From contig JALWVW010000138.1 in assembly GCA_027079365.1 (NCBI GenBank), positions 1 through 19,712 on the forward strand: 19,712 bases of DNA. Direction: 5' to 3'. The notes under the pieces are model-generated. The model was not told the origin of the DNA, searched no databases, and worked only from the letters and a program-made list of their open reading frames with translations. The position numbers were made by a program, and so were the translations under genes. The DNA comes from Campylobacteraceae bacterium. GTDB lineage: Bacteria; Campylobacterota; Campylobacteria; Campylobacterales; Sulfurovaceae. Of this stretch, positions 1 through 8,271 are shown one piece after another. Every line of letters starts with the position of its first letter. Within the stretch, counting starts at the first letter, position 1.

Positions 1-126
1 CAGGACGGCAGAACTGCGAAACTCGCTGCGCTGGTAGTTACCCACTTCCTCGCCGGTGTGCTCCGCCGGCTGGAGTGAAGCAGCGGCGCAAAGCGATCCG
101 CCTAGCACCACCACCAGCTTCCCCAC
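1..126 (-). CDS. Possible secreted protein, 5' end only (runs off the left edge)
   Basis: On the minus strand an open frame runs from a GTG at 126 to the window edge (42 codons) without a stop. Its start reads like a signal peptide: VGKLVVVLGGSLCAAASLQ, a basic residue followed by a hydrophobic run and an Ala-rich cleavage region, then a polar stretch (PAEHTGEEVGNYQRSEF). The same frame is open upstream to an ATG at 219, directly preceded by a TGA, but that extension overlaps the repeats at 170-385 and is Arg-rich, so I prefer the GTG. I see no clear Shine-Dalgarno sequence. The family cannot be named from this fragment. The call rests on the signal-peptide look alone, and a chance ORF in GC-rich DNA is a real alternative. 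Confidence 0.35.
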   Translation of the reverse strand, partial: MGKLVVVLGGSLCAAASLQPAEHTGEEVGNYQRSEFRSSAVL

Positions 127-169
127 CCGGCGAGATCGAAAACGTCCCCGAACAGAACCCCGCCACAGC

Positions 170-385
170 GTGTTCCGTTCATCATCGCTGGGACAGAATT
201 CCGCCGAATTGTGCTCCATTCATCATCGCTGCTGGAGGAAGCGCACTTCCTTTTTCATCCCGGCGTCGTCGATAATAGTGTTCCGTTCATCATCCCTGGA
301 ACAAAACCCCCGAAGCGTGTTCCGCTCATCATCGCTGCTGACAGGAAGAGATCAGCTTCCGTTGCGTACCTGGTACCACCGCTTT
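170..385. repeat. Degenerate tandem repeat (two copies of about 108 bp, each of two related halves)
   Basis: A 22-nt core beginning GTGTTCCGTTCATCATCGCT recurs four times, starting at 170, 211, 278 and 317, with a few substitutions. Spacing alternates 41, 67 and 39. The copies at 170 and 278 are followed by similar short tails. Those at 211 and 317 are followed by GCTGCTG and a small GGAAG/CTTCC hairpin. The simplest reading is a duplicated unit of about 108 bp (170-277 and 278 to about 385), itself built from two half units. The irregular spacing and imperfect copies do not fit a CRISPR array. The function is unknown. Confidence 0.6.
236..255 (+). terminator. Terminator-like hairpin inside the repeat
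   Basis: AGGAAG (236-241) pairs with CTTCCT (246-251) around a CGCA loop and is followed by TTTT (252-255), so the plus-strand transcript would form a small hairpin with a short U tract. The equivalent position in the next repeat copy (344-360) keeps the GGAAG/CTTCC pairing but not the T run. The stem is short and no gene ends just upstream, so terminator function is doubtful. It may only be part of the repeat. Confidence 0.25.
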
Positions 386-466
386 ACCCGGTGTCCCCGG
401 AAGCAGCGAGGTCTACTCCTGCTTCAGAGCGATACCTATCGCCGTCGCTTTGCCCAGTGTTCCCGG
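380..466. repeat. Second direct repeat pair, 21 nt
   Basis: CGCTTTACCCGGTGTCCCCGG at 380-400 recurs at 446-466 as a copy with three substitutions, 66 bp further on. This is close to the 67-bp spacing inside the repeats just upstream, and both share a GTGTYCC core. It is probably a more decayed part of the same repeat region. I see no credible gene between 220 and the tRNA at 539; the plus-strand frames here only read the repeats. Confidence 0.45.
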
Positions 467-538
467 TGGCAACGGAGCTCCATCTGAGATTACAATAATT
501 CCAGCGATTCCCCGTTTCCGCACTCTTGAAAATGCTAC

Positions 539-612
539 TCCCCGGTAGCTCAGCTGGTTAGAGCGGGTGGCTGTTAACCACTAGGTCGGGGGTTCGAATC
601 CCTCCCGGGGAG
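539..612 (+). tRNA. tRNA-Asn (anticodon GUU)
   Basis: A complete cloverleaf folds by eye. The acceptor stem TCCCCGG (539-545) pairs with CCGGGGA (605-611). The D stem is GCTC/GAGC with an AGCTGGTTA loop. The anticodon stem is GGTGG/CCACT around the loop CTGTTAA, so the anticodon at 573-575 is GTT (Asn). The T stem is GGGGG/CCCTC with the loop TTCGAAT. The discriminator base is G612. The 3' CCA is not encoded (CTCC follows), so it must be added after transcription. Confidence 0.97.
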
Positions 613-697
613 CTCCTTCGGAAAGAACTTCCTCTTACCTCATCAGTGATGCTATGCACCTGCTTTAGAATTTTTTGAAAACCCAAGCGATGCAGGA

Positions 698-1309
698 ATG
701 CCAATAGGCTGTAGAATTCTTGCCTTGTTTCTGTTTTTTCTCCTAAACTGCTATGGCTTTGAGACTTTACGTGCACAAGAAAATTGCGAGGAAGGGGAGC
801 AGGGTACATTTTATGTTGCCATAGAATATCTGGGACTGAGTTTCCATCCTGGTGGAGGTAGTACTCCAGAAATATATCCCTTAAAGCTTGATGAACAAGG
901 GTATTGGGTAGTCGAAGTTGGAGGGGTGCTGAGCATTGATTACTATTTCCATAAAAGGTTCTTTGTTAGAGGGTCTATTGCCCACTACTTAGATTGCGCT
1001 AATGTCCCTGCGGGTTATTTCCATATTGGTTTCAGAGGAGTAATTTTTCAGAGTGGCAAGCACACGATAGTCGGCGGTATGGGACCAACGTTACTGTACA
1101 GGGAGGATTGGCACCAGTTTCCTGAGTACAAAGGCGATCCTTTTTATGGAGATAGGGTCTATGGAAAGTGGCAATATAGGTTCATCTTCTACGGTGGAGA
1201 GTTTACGTATTTGTACGACCTGACAGATAGAGCACAACTCCAATGCTCCATCGTACCGGGCATACCCATAGTACTCGTTTTGAAAGTTGGCTTAAGGATC
1301 GAGCTGTAG
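698..1309 (+). CDS. Hypothetical secreted or outer-membrane protein
   Basis: This 203-residue protein begins with a typical signal peptide: residues 1 to about 27, with the hydrophobic core LALFLFFLLN and a likely cleavage after LRAQ. The mature part is rich in aromatic and glycine residues with alternating hydrophobic stretches (FYVAIEYLGLSF, FHIGFRGVIF, YRFIFYGGEFTYLYDL, and a final VLVLKVGLRIEL). That pattern suits a small beta-barrel or other beta-rich envelope protein. Only a weak ribosome site (GCAGG) lies right before the ATG. It stands alone, 85 bp after the tRNA, with a long gene-free stretch behind it. I do not recognise the family; the beta-barrel idea is inferred from composition only. 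Confidence 0.7.
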   Translation: MPIGCRILALFLFFLLNCYGFETLRAQENCEEGEQGTFYVAIEYLGLSFHPGGGSTPEIYPLKLDEQGYWVVEVGGVLSIDYYFHKRFFVRGSIAHYLDCANVPAGYFHIGFRGVIFQSGKHTIVGGMGPTLLYREDWHQFPEYKGDPFYGDRVYGKWQYRFIFYGGEFTYLYDLTDRAQLQCSIVPGIPIVLVLKVGLRIEL

Positions 1310-1924
1310 TGTGCTGTTTTGTGAATGCTTCTTTAACCTTGACAGATTTTCTTGTGCTCAAGGCTTGTTCAAAACTTGTAGCCAGATTTTTTGGGTTTTT
1401 GATGGAGGTTCCGCTGGTAATGATTTGTAGTTTTCCCCGGTGTAGGACCGGTCAGGAGCCCTTTGCGCTAATGATCCAACTTTTTCAAATTACCTCCTTT
1501 CTGAGTTTCCAAAGCTGGCACCGCGCAGGAAAAACACTTCGAGAACTATTATATTCCTTCCAGAATTGCTATTGATTTTTGCCTTTTGGCGGATACTTAT
1601 AGCTATTGAGCTTTTGCCGTCTTAGCTACATTCCCTGGGATGTGTAGGACTGCGGAGGGCAGTGGGAGTCTAAACAGGGAGTAGAGCAAATGTTGATGGA
1701 ATCCACGGGGCTCAGTGTAGGTGTTTGGCAAGCACAAGGCAGTGATGGATTAAAAATTTTTGGCATTGGATTTCTTTTTGCAACTTTTTTGTATATTTGT
1801 ATTGAAACCGAAGTATTGAAATCGAAGTGGCGGAAAGGCGTGGAAGGTTATTTGAAATTTGGTTAACATTGGTATCTTAGGTGAATTCGGTTGTCCCGTA
1901 GCAAAATAGATATGGGGAAGAAAG
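1310..1924. other. Gene-free stretch with a 14-bp tandem duplication
   Basis: I find no convincing gene here. The plus-strand frame that crosses 1243-1575 starts inside the previous gene and reads as a low-quality Cys/Phe/Leu-rich peptide. A 14-bp tandem duplication, TATTGAAACCGAAG at 1800-1813 and a one-mismatch copy at 1814-1827, lies about 100 bp before the next gene. No tRNA, insertion sequence or clear terminator is visible. The promoter of the next gene may lie near 1850-1880, but the match is too weak to annotate. Confidence 0.5.
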
Positions 1925-2248
1925 ATGGAGTGGGTAATAATAATTGTCGCTGTTGGAGTTGTCTGATATCTACTGGCTAAGAGGGAAAGTGCTAAGAATA
2001 AGGAGAAAATAACGGAGCAATCCTCGCTGAAAATTCCTGTAACGATATCGATCGAAGCAAGACTTACTTCCAGTGAAGAACAAAAACCTGTCGACACCGG
2101 AGAAATAAAGGAAGTTGAATCTGGAGTGTTTTGTATAAACCCCAAATCCCCTCTTCCACTGACATTGAAAAATTTACCGTTGTCGGAGGTAGAGAAGTTA
2201 AAAAAGTTGTTAGATGGAGAAGCTCAATGGGAAAAACAATTTAACTGA
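1925..2248 (+). pseudogene. Small single-pass membrane protein, interrupted by one in-frame TGA
   Basis: An ATG at 1925, well placed after GGGGAAGAAAG (about 1914-1924), opens a 107-codon frame to the stop at 2246-2248. The start reads MEWVIIIVAVGVV, then TGA (1964-1966), then YLLAKRESAKNKEK and a hydrophilic, Glu/Lys-rich remainder with no further stop. The protein would be a short N-terminal membrane anchor with a cytoplasmic tail. TGG to TGA (Trp to stop) inside the membrane segment is the simplest lesion. The long open tail argues for a recent mutation or a base-call error. The end overlaps the next gene by 35 nt, so the two look like a pair. No family is recognised. Confidence 0.55.
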
Positions 2249-3128
2249 AATTACTTACATCATTGCACAGTATAATGTCGAATGTATTGAGCTTGAAGAG
2301 TTTGTTAGTCGCTTGCGTTCTCAAGTATTTGAATACATTGAGAAAAGAAAACAAGAGTCGGAGGAGTGGGAACAAGCCTCAGAAAGAGATAGAGAGGATT
2401 TAATCCGAGAATTCCAAAAGGATGCGCTTGAATCCCTTTTCACTCGTCCGCCGAATGATCGGGTTTTGGAGACGCTTGTTTTTAAAGCACCTCAAAGTGT
2501 TACCGTGGATGATGAGCTGTTGGAGTTATTTTCTGGCAACATTGAACTTTATCGATTTTATGTTTCAAATCTCGGTAGGGCTTCCAAAGTCGTCCAGGTG
2601 CCCGCCGACAGTTATTATCGAAAGGCGTGGGAGTCTTTGGTCGAATTAGGACTTGCTAAGCGTGGAAAGGACATACCGGTGAAAGCATTATTGGAAAGCC
2701 TGCGTTTAAAGGATATCAATGAATATTTTGCCGATCGACTTGATAAGAAACTCACCAGAAAAGCACAGGCGATAGAGTTTGCTGCTGCTCAGCCTGATGT
2801 TTGGGAGGTGTTGTCAAAGCACATTTCTTTCAGAGAGATGTTTCAAATTGTTGAGCCTCCGGGAATTGATGTAACTGCGATTAAAGAGTGTTATGAATAT
2901 GCCTTCGCTCAAGCAAAATTGATTCGAGACACCTATGTTGCAGGATATCGCACGCTTGAGTGGTTACAGGAAGCTGAGACGAACGCGTACAGTGGATGGG
3001 AGATTCAAGCAGAAAATTGTTGCAGGTTCTGCTCAGCCTTAAATGGCGAGAGAACTCAACGCATACTGTCTAAATTACCTCCGTTTCACATCGGATGTAG
3101 GTGTTCTATTCGCCCCATTTATGAATGA
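2214..3128 (+). CDS. Protein with C-terminal phage Mu gpF-like (MuF) Cys/His domain
   Basis: This is a 304-residue protein without a signal peptide. The N-terminal 240 residues are charged and probably helical, with no motif I recognise. The C-terminus carries the pattern of the phage Mu F-like family (minor head proteins and phage-linked toxins): C269, C270 and C273 in ENCCRFCSALNG, then PPFHIGCRC with H292, C295 and C297, ending IRPIYE. In the family these residues form a small metal- or disulphide-stabilised fold. No other capsid, portal or terminase gene is near, so this is not an obvious prophage. The start overlaps the broken membrane-protein gene by 35 nt, suggesting coexpression. A domesticated phage-derived protein or a toxin/effector are both possible; the function is unknown. 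Confidence 0.8.
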   Translation: MEKLNGKNNLTEITYIIAQYNVECIELEEFVSRLRSQVFEYIEKRKQESEEWEQASERDREDLIREFQKDALESLFTRPPNDRVLETLVFKAPQSVTVDDELLELFSGNIELYRFYVSNLGRASKVVQVPADSYYRKAWESLVELGLAKRGKDIPVKALLESLRLKDINEYFADRLDKKLTRKAQAIEFAAAQPDVWEVLSKHISFREMFQIVEPPGIDVTAIKECYEYAFAQAKLIRDTYVAGYRTLEWLQEAETNAYSGWEIQAENCCRFCSALNGERTQRILSKLPPFHIGCRCSIRPIYE

Positions 3129-3405
3129 ATCTGGGTAAAGTTTGTGAGAACAGGTTGTTGATCTCTGCTTCGATCGTTGTCTGTGACACTATAGTTAGGA
3201 GAAATAGCAGATTAGAGAGCATTGTTTGTGCCGTACTGATAGATGAGCTGTTTTTGTGATTATAGTGTGTGGAATTGCTCATAGATTTTTGAACTTGAGT
3301 TTATTGAAAAGTTGTTATACCTGTGATTGCCATACATTGGTGATTCGTACTCGATAGCAGAACAGCTTACACTGAAGGTATGTATTATCAATGGAGGACT
3401 TTGAT

Positions 3406-4425
3406 ATGAAAACAACAGTGAAGTATTCCATTGTATTTTGTGCAGCATTGCTTGTTCAGTTTTGCGCAAACCATCAGGTTAAAGAGGTCAAGGTTGAAAA
3501 CGACTGGACCCGAGACGGTCTTAAGGGCAGGGTAAAGTCTTTTTCCAAGTTTTGGTATGAGGCACAAGATCGCTTTGGTAATGTTGAAAAGGGGCTGTTG
3601 TGGGGTGGCTGGCGAAAGAAGTATAATGATCGAGGAAATGTAGTAGAGGTAAGCGAGTATGATTGGGGCGGTAAGTTAGACTGGAAGGTGGTTTACAAAT
3701 ATGGTGAGTGGGAGAATAAAATAGAGCTGAGCCGATACAAAGCAGATAATAGGTTAGACCGGAAGACTGTTTACCAATATGATGAGCAGGGAAATATGGT
3801 GGAAAAAAATGAGTACGACGCAGATGGCAAGTTGACTGGGAAGATCATTTACAGATATAATGAGTGGAGGGATACGGTAGAGGAAAGTGCGTATGATGCA
3901 GCTGGTAGTTTAAGCAAGAAGGTAGTTTTCAAGTATGATGAACAGGGAAATAAGGTGGAGAAAAGCGTGTATGATGCGGATGGCAGACTAAAATGGAAAA
4001 TAACCTACAAATATGATGAGCGGGGAAATGAGGTGGAGAGAAGTGAGTATGATTCAGATGGTAGATTAGAATGGAAGATAACTTTCAGATATGATGAGCA
4101 GGGCAATGTAGTAGAGCAGAGCCGATACGAGTCAGATAGAGGATTAAAGGAGAGGACCATTTACAAATATGATGAGCAGGGAAATATGGTGGAAAAAAAT
4201 GAGTATGATGCAAATGGCAAGTTGATCGAGAGGACCATTTACAAATATGATGAGCAGGGAAATATGGTGGAAAAAAATGAGTACGACGCAGATGGCAGGT
4301 TGACTGAGAGGCGAACCTATGAATACGAGTATGACCAGCAAGGTAATTGGATCAAGAAGATAGAGTTCAAGAATACGATACCGCAATCCATCTGGGAAAG
4401 GAAGTTTGAGTACTATGAGGATTAA
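3406..4425 (+). CDS. Secreted 26-residue YD-type repeat protein
   Basis: I chose the ATG at 3406 over the one at 3391 because GGAGG (3393-3397) sits 8 nt before it and the protein then opens with a signal sequence (MKTTVKYSIVFCAALLVQFC). The Cys in VQFC could be a lipobox Cys, but Phe at -1 is atypical, so lipoprotein status is uncertain. From about residue 50 come nine full 26-residue repeats and a partial tenth, with consensus KYDEQGNMVEKNEYDADGKL followed by xxRTIY. They resemble RHS/YD and other beta-hairpin repeats of bacterial surface proteins, but without an RHS core or toxin tip. There is no enzyme motif. Likely an exported binding or structural protein; the exact role is unknown. Confidence 0.85.
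   Translation: MKTTVKYSIVFCAALLVQFCANHQVKEVKVENDWTRDGLKGRVKSFSKFWYEAQDRFGNVEKGLLWGGWRKKYNDRGNVVEVSEYDWGGKLDWKVVYKYGEWENKIELSRYKADNRLDRKTVYQYDEQGNMVEKNEYDADGKLTGKIIYRYNEWRDTVEESAYDAAGSLSKKVVFKYDEQGNKVEKSVYDADGRLKWKITYKYDERGNEVERSEYDSDGRLEWKITFRYDEQGNVVEQSRYESDRGLKERTIYKYDEQGNMVEKNEYDANGKLIERTIYKYDEQGNMVEKNEYDADGRLTERRTYEYEYDQQGNWIKKIEFKNTIPQSIWERKFEYYED
3776..4297 (+). repeat. Exact long DNA repeats inside the repeat-protein gene
   Basis: Most units of this gene differ at many bases, but some are identical over long runs. Positions 4150-4205 match 4228-4283 exactly (56 bp, 78 bp apart). Positions 3776-3829 match 4244-4297 exactly (54 bp, 468 bp or six units apart). All are in phase with the 26-codon unit, so copy-number change keeps the reading frame. 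This points to recent unequal crossing-over or gene conversion. Confidence 0.8.
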
Positions 4426-4929
4426 AGCTATCCGGTAGAGACAGCGCCGTTTCCGGATAATGAGACAACGCTATACGGTGCTTTCTTGCACTGTGCATAG
4501 CTGGAGTGTCCCTTGCCTCCATTCCAAGAGGAATCAAACCTCGTTTGGACGCGCCGCTTCGCAAGGACCATAGGTGCAGAATCAACGCTTCTGTGATTTG
4601 TGCGGAACGCAGAGAGATGGGCAGAGCTGTTGATATCCTTCAGTGGGAATTATCTTGAGCGATGCAGAGAAAGGTTATCCTGGAAGCATCACGGCTTGGA
4701 TTGTCAGTGCTCGGCAGCAGTTTGTCCGGTGGAGAGCGTAGAGTTTCTTGTAGATGATTGCAAACCGGCTGGTGGGGCGGGAACGTTTAGGTGATGGTTT
4801 TCTGAGTTCCCTGAGATAGAAATTGGTTCCTTTTGCAACGGTGAGAAAGCTGAGTAAATCCGCTCTTATCGCCGCTTTTCTTATTTTCGCTGTTCTACAT
4901 TGCATTCGTAACCTGTTCGGGATGAGCGG
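4426..4929. other. Gene-free stretch upstream of the helicase operon
   Basis: I find no convincing gene. A 7-bp inverted repeat, TATCCGG (4429-4435) and CCGGATA (4453-4459), follows the stop of the repeat-protein gene but has a 17-nt loop and no T run, so it is a poor terminator. The operon promoter should lie here. The best match I can see is TTGCAA (4833-4838), a 16-nt gap, then TAAATC (4855-4860), which is weak. The small frames at 4600-4794 and on the minus strand have no ribosome site or protein character. Confidence 0.4.
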
Positions 4930-7900
4930 ATGGCGATAAAGAAGCTGGAAGAAGGAAGTGTTGTTCGAGCCCCTTTCTGGAGTGAGCCAGTGGAAATTGA
5001 AAAGGTTCAAGAAATAGGAGCGTTCATTCGGATTGTTGGTTTTACCCTTCGTTCAAGGCAAGGAGTGGAACGGCTTCTCAATCGGGAAGACGTAGAAAAG
5101 TTAGAGGTGGTAGAAACATCCGTCGACTTTGGTGCGAATCCCGAAAACGTTTTCTTCTTCATAGAAGCAACCCGGTTTCAATACGCATCGCTGTTCGATC
5201 CTCTTCTTGCTATGAGCGTCTCCAGAATAACGCCTCTCCCTTTCCAGATAGAGGCAGTGTATGGATACGTGTTGAAGCAACCACACATTCGCTTCCTCAT
5301 CGCAGACGACCCCGGTGCCGGAAAGACGATTATGGCGGGACTCATTCTCAAGGAACTGAAGTTGAGGGGCATTGCCAAGAGAATTCTCATCGTAGTGCCT
5401 GGCCATTTAAGAGATCAGTGGGGAAGAGAGCTCAAAGAGAAATTTGATGAAGAATTTGCGGTGCTTGATCGGAATTCATTAAATGCTCATTATGGTGAAA
5501 ATCCGTGGGAGAAGTACGATCAAGTGATCACTTCCATTGATTTTGCTAAGCAAGACGAAATTCTTGCCAGTCTCAGCTCCGTTCATTGGGATGTTGTCAT
5601 CGTTGATGAAGCCCATAAGATGGCAGCCTATAAATATGGGAACAAAACCAAGAAGACCCAGCGGTATAAGTTGGGAGAAACACTGTCAAGGCAATCCGAT
5701 CACCTTATTTTTTTGACAGCTACACCTCATAGGGGAGATCCTGAGAATTTCCGATTATTTCTGGATCTTCTCAAGCCGGGGTTTTTCGCTACCAATGAAA
5801 TGGTAGAAGAATCATTGCGAAGCAAAGACAACCCGCTTTTTATCCGAAGACTCAAAGAAGATCTCAAGGATTTTGAAGGGAAGCCTATCTTTACACGACG
5901 GTACCCTATTACGGTGAAATTCCGCCTGTCCAGAGCAGAAAAAGAGCTGTACAACGAAGTTTCAAGGTATGTACTGGAGCAGTATGATAAAGCGGTGCAG
6001 GTGGACAGAAAAGGAAATGTCACTTTTGCTCTGATAATTCTTCAACGTCGCCTGGCATCCAGTACCTATGCTCTTCTGAAATCTCTGGAACGAAGAAGAG
6101 CAAAATTGGAAAGGATACTCAAAGGCGAAGAAAAACAGAAGTCGCAGGAGATCATTGTCGACTATGAGGAGATTGAGGACCTGGAGGAGCGAGATCGATG
6201 GATAAAAGAAGAGGAGTGGGAGGCGATCACGGTAGCAAGGAATCCGGAAGAACTGCGACAGGAAATTCGCATTCTGCACGATCTCATTGAGAAAGCGCGT
6301 CGGATCATCGACCGTGAGGAAGAAGTGAAGCTCAAGGAACTGAGAAAAGCGATCGAAGAGGAGTTTAGAAAAATCCAGCAAATGAAAGGGAATCCAAAAA
6401 TACTGATTTTCACAGAGTCTAAGGATACGCTGGAGTATTTAGTTCGGAAGATCCGGTCGTGGGATTATACGGTGAATGCCATCCACGGTGGGATGAACAT
6501 CAAGGAGCGGATCAAGGCGGAAAAAATATTTCGAGATGAAACGCAGATACTGGTTGCAACAGAAGCTGCTGGTGAGGGCATTAATCTTCAGTTTTGCCAC
6601 ATTATGATCAATTACGATATTCCCTGGAATCCCAACAGGTTGGAACAGCGGATGGGTAGAATTCACCGGTATGGTCAGCAGAAAGATGTGTACATCTTTA
6701 ATCTGGTCGCAGAGGATACACGGGAAGGGAAGGTTCTGGCAAAGCTGTTTGATAAATTGCAGGAAATTCAGCGTAAACTTGGAAGTGATAGAGTCTTTGA
6801 TGTCATCGGCGATGTGTTCGAAGGCAAAAATCTCTATCAGCTCATCCTGGAAGCAGTCACGAACGCCAAGAGTATGGATGGAATTCTAAGAGAGTTAGAT
6901 ATTCAACCGGATGAGCAGTATATCGCAAGGATAAAGGAAGCCCTGGGCGAGACTCTCGCAACACGGTTTATTGACTACACACGCATTACGGAAATGGCTG
7001 AAAGGGCAAAAGAATACAGACTGGTGCCGGAATATGTTGAGGAATTCTTCACAAGGGTTTTCCAAAAAGCAGGGGGTAAGCTCAGAAAAACGAAGGATGG
7101 TTTCATTGCTATTGATGCTATCCCCGGTGAAGTACGAAGAATCGCTGAAAGTTCTGAGTTTAAGAATCGATATGGTAAAAGTGAGAAACAATATCCTAAG
7201 GTCACTTTTGACAGGGAGATCGCTTTCAAAAATCCTGATGCAGAGTTTATTTCTTTTGGACATCCGTTATTTGAGGCACTCTTACAGTGGGTAGTTCACC
7301 ACCATACAGAAGAAGCGCAACGAGGGGCGATTTTCAAGGATCCTTCCGGTAAATTGGATGGCACAATCTGGTTTTTCATCGGAGAAGTGCGAGATGGAAA
7401 AGGGAATGTGGCAGGGAGAAAAATTCTGGCAGTTTATGATAACGGCACAGACCTGAGAGAAATAAATCCGGCGATTCTCTGGGATTTAGTTCCGATGCAC
7501 GCCGGGCACAACAACAATGAAGATAACGACATTGTGGATGAAGAAAGACTGCTCCACTTTACGGCGGAGGCTCTGGATAAATACCGGAAGGAAATAGCGG
7601 AGGAACGAAAAAGGCAGGCGGAAATCAAAAGAAAATACGGTTTAAGGTCCCTGGAATACCTCATTGGAAAATTAGATGGGGACTTAGCAGAGCTCTACGA
7701 AAGGCAGGGAAGAGGGGAAAAAGTGGGGGGGACTATTCGGAACAAAGAGGAGCAAAAGCGACGATATGAAACAGCAAAAAAGGAGTTAGCGAAGGAAATA
7801 GATCAGGAACAGTACCTTACAATGACCGTTCCAGAACGATTGGCTGTTATTAGAGTTATCCCCGAAAGAGGCGAAATGGTGGAAAACGAGACGATTGAAA

Positions 7901-8271
7901 GAATTGGGATGGAGGTAGCGATGGAGTATGAAAGACGACAGGGGAGGATTCCACAGGATGTTTCAGCAGAGAACCTGGGCTTTGACATCCGATCCGTAGA
8001 TGAGCAACGCGGTATCATCCGGTACATCGAGGTCAAAGCGAGAGCAGATGAAGGAGCTGTAGCCTTAACGCCGAATGAGTGGTTCAAGGCAAAGAGGTTC
8101 AAAGAGCAGTACTTTCTCTATGTGGTTGCTAATGCGACAACAAATCCGATTCTTTATGTGATTAGAAACCCTGCTGAGAACCTTCAGGTGCAGGAAAAGA
8201 TCGAAATAGTTCGTTTAGTTGTGCCGACTGAAGAATGGAAAACAAAGCAGGACGAGGTGTGGGAAAAATGA
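4930..8271 (+). CDS. SNF2-family helicase with C-terminal DUF3883 domain (DrmD-like)
   Basis: This 1113-residue protein is a superfamily 2 DNA-dependent ATPase of the SNF2/RapA type, presumably translocating on DNA. Visible motifs are Walker A DDPGAGKT (126-133), the DEAH box (226-229), motif III LTATPHR (262-268), a long charged coiled-coil-like insert (about 370-490), and motif VI in QRMGRIHRYGQ (573-583). Near the end is a DUF3883 domain: GFDI with D1019, then YIEVKA with E1034 and K1036, the spacing of a PD-(D/E)xK-like nuclease fold. Length and order match the SNF2 helicases called DrmD in class 1 DISARM and related defence clusters. An in-frame TAA lies just upstream, so ATG 4930 is the first start; its ribosome site is weak. 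It overlaps the methyltransferase by ATGA. DISARM membership is not shown, since drmA, drmB and drmC are absent. Confidence 0.95.
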   Translation: MAIKKLEEGSVVRAPFWSEPVEIEKVQEIGAFIRIVGFTLRSRQGVERLLNREDVEKLEVVETSVDFGANPENVFFFIEATRFQYASLFDPLLAMSVSRITPLPFQIEAVYGYVLKQPHIRFLIADDPGAGKTIMAGLILKELKLRGIAKRILIVVPGHLRDQWGRELKEKFDEEFAVLDRNSLNAHYGENPWEKYDQVITSIDFAKQDEILASLSSVHWDVVIVDEAHKMAAYKYGNKTKKTQRYKLGETLSRQSDHLIFLTATPHRGDPENFRLFLDLLKPGFFATNEMVEESLRSKDNPLFIRRLKEDLKDFEGKPIFTRRYPITVKFRLSRAEKELYNEVSRYVLEQYDKAVQVDRKGNVTFALIILQRRLASSTYALLKSLERRRAKLERILKGEEKQKSQEIIVDYEEIEDLEERDRWIKEEEWEAITVARNPEELRQEIRILHDLIEKARRIIDREEEVKLKELRKAIEEEFRKIQQMKGNPKILIFTESKDTLEYLVRKIRSWDYTVNAIHGGMNIKERIKAEKIFRDETQILVATEAAGEGINLQFCHIMINYDIPWNPNRLEQRMGRIHRYGQQKDVYIFNLVAEDTREGKVLAKLFDKLQEIQRKLGSDRVFDVIGDVFEGKNLYQLILEAVTNAKSMDGILRELDIQPDEQYIARIKEALGETLATRFIDYTRITEMAERAKEYRLVPEYVEEFFTRVFQKAGGKLRKTKDGFIAIDAIPGEVRRIAESSEFKNRYGKSEKQYPKVTFDREIAFKNPDAEFISFGHPLFEALLQWVVHHHTEEAQRGAIFKDPSGKLDGTIWFFIGEVRDGKGNVAGRKILAVYDNGTDLREINPAILWDLVPMHAGHNNNEDNDIVDEERLLHFTAEALDKYRKEIAEERKRQAEIKRKYGLRSLEYLIGKLDGDLAELYERQGRGEKVGGTIRNKEEQKRRYETAKKELAKEIDQEQYLTMTVPERLAVIRVIPERGEMVENETIERIGMEVAMEYERRQGRIPQDVSAENLGFDIRSVDEQRGIIRYIEVKARADEGAVALTPNEWFKAKRFKEQYFLYVVANATTNPILYVIRNPAENLQVQEKIEIVRLVVPTEEWKTKQDEVWEK

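Noticed and set aside
170..466. CRISPR array
   Set aside because: Spacing is irregular (41, 67, 39), the between-core DNA is itself repeated, copies are imperfect, and no cas gene is present.
56..498. Overlapping plus-strand frames through the repeat block
   Set aside because: They only read the tandem repeats (Ser/Arg/Pro-rich peptides), overlap each other in two frames, and have no ribosome site.
1243..1575. 110-codon plus-strand frame
   Set aside because: It starts inside the preceding gene in another frame, has no ribosome site, and its composition is not protein-like.
1964..1966. TGA as selenocysteine codon
   Set aside because: It falls in a membrane helix where Trp fits, no SECIS-like hairpin is evident after it, and no selenoprotein family is recognised.
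1750..2145. 131-codon minus-strand frame
   Set aside because: It is antisense to the broken membrane-protein gene, whose plus-strand frame has a good ribosome site and a membrane segment.
2214..3128. Prophage
   Set aside because: Only a MuF-like domain is present; there are no portal, terminase, capsid, tail or integrase genes nearby.
4600..4794. 64-codon frame upstream of the helicase
   Set aside because: No ribosome site, no recognisable family, and an unlikely composition; treated as non-coding.
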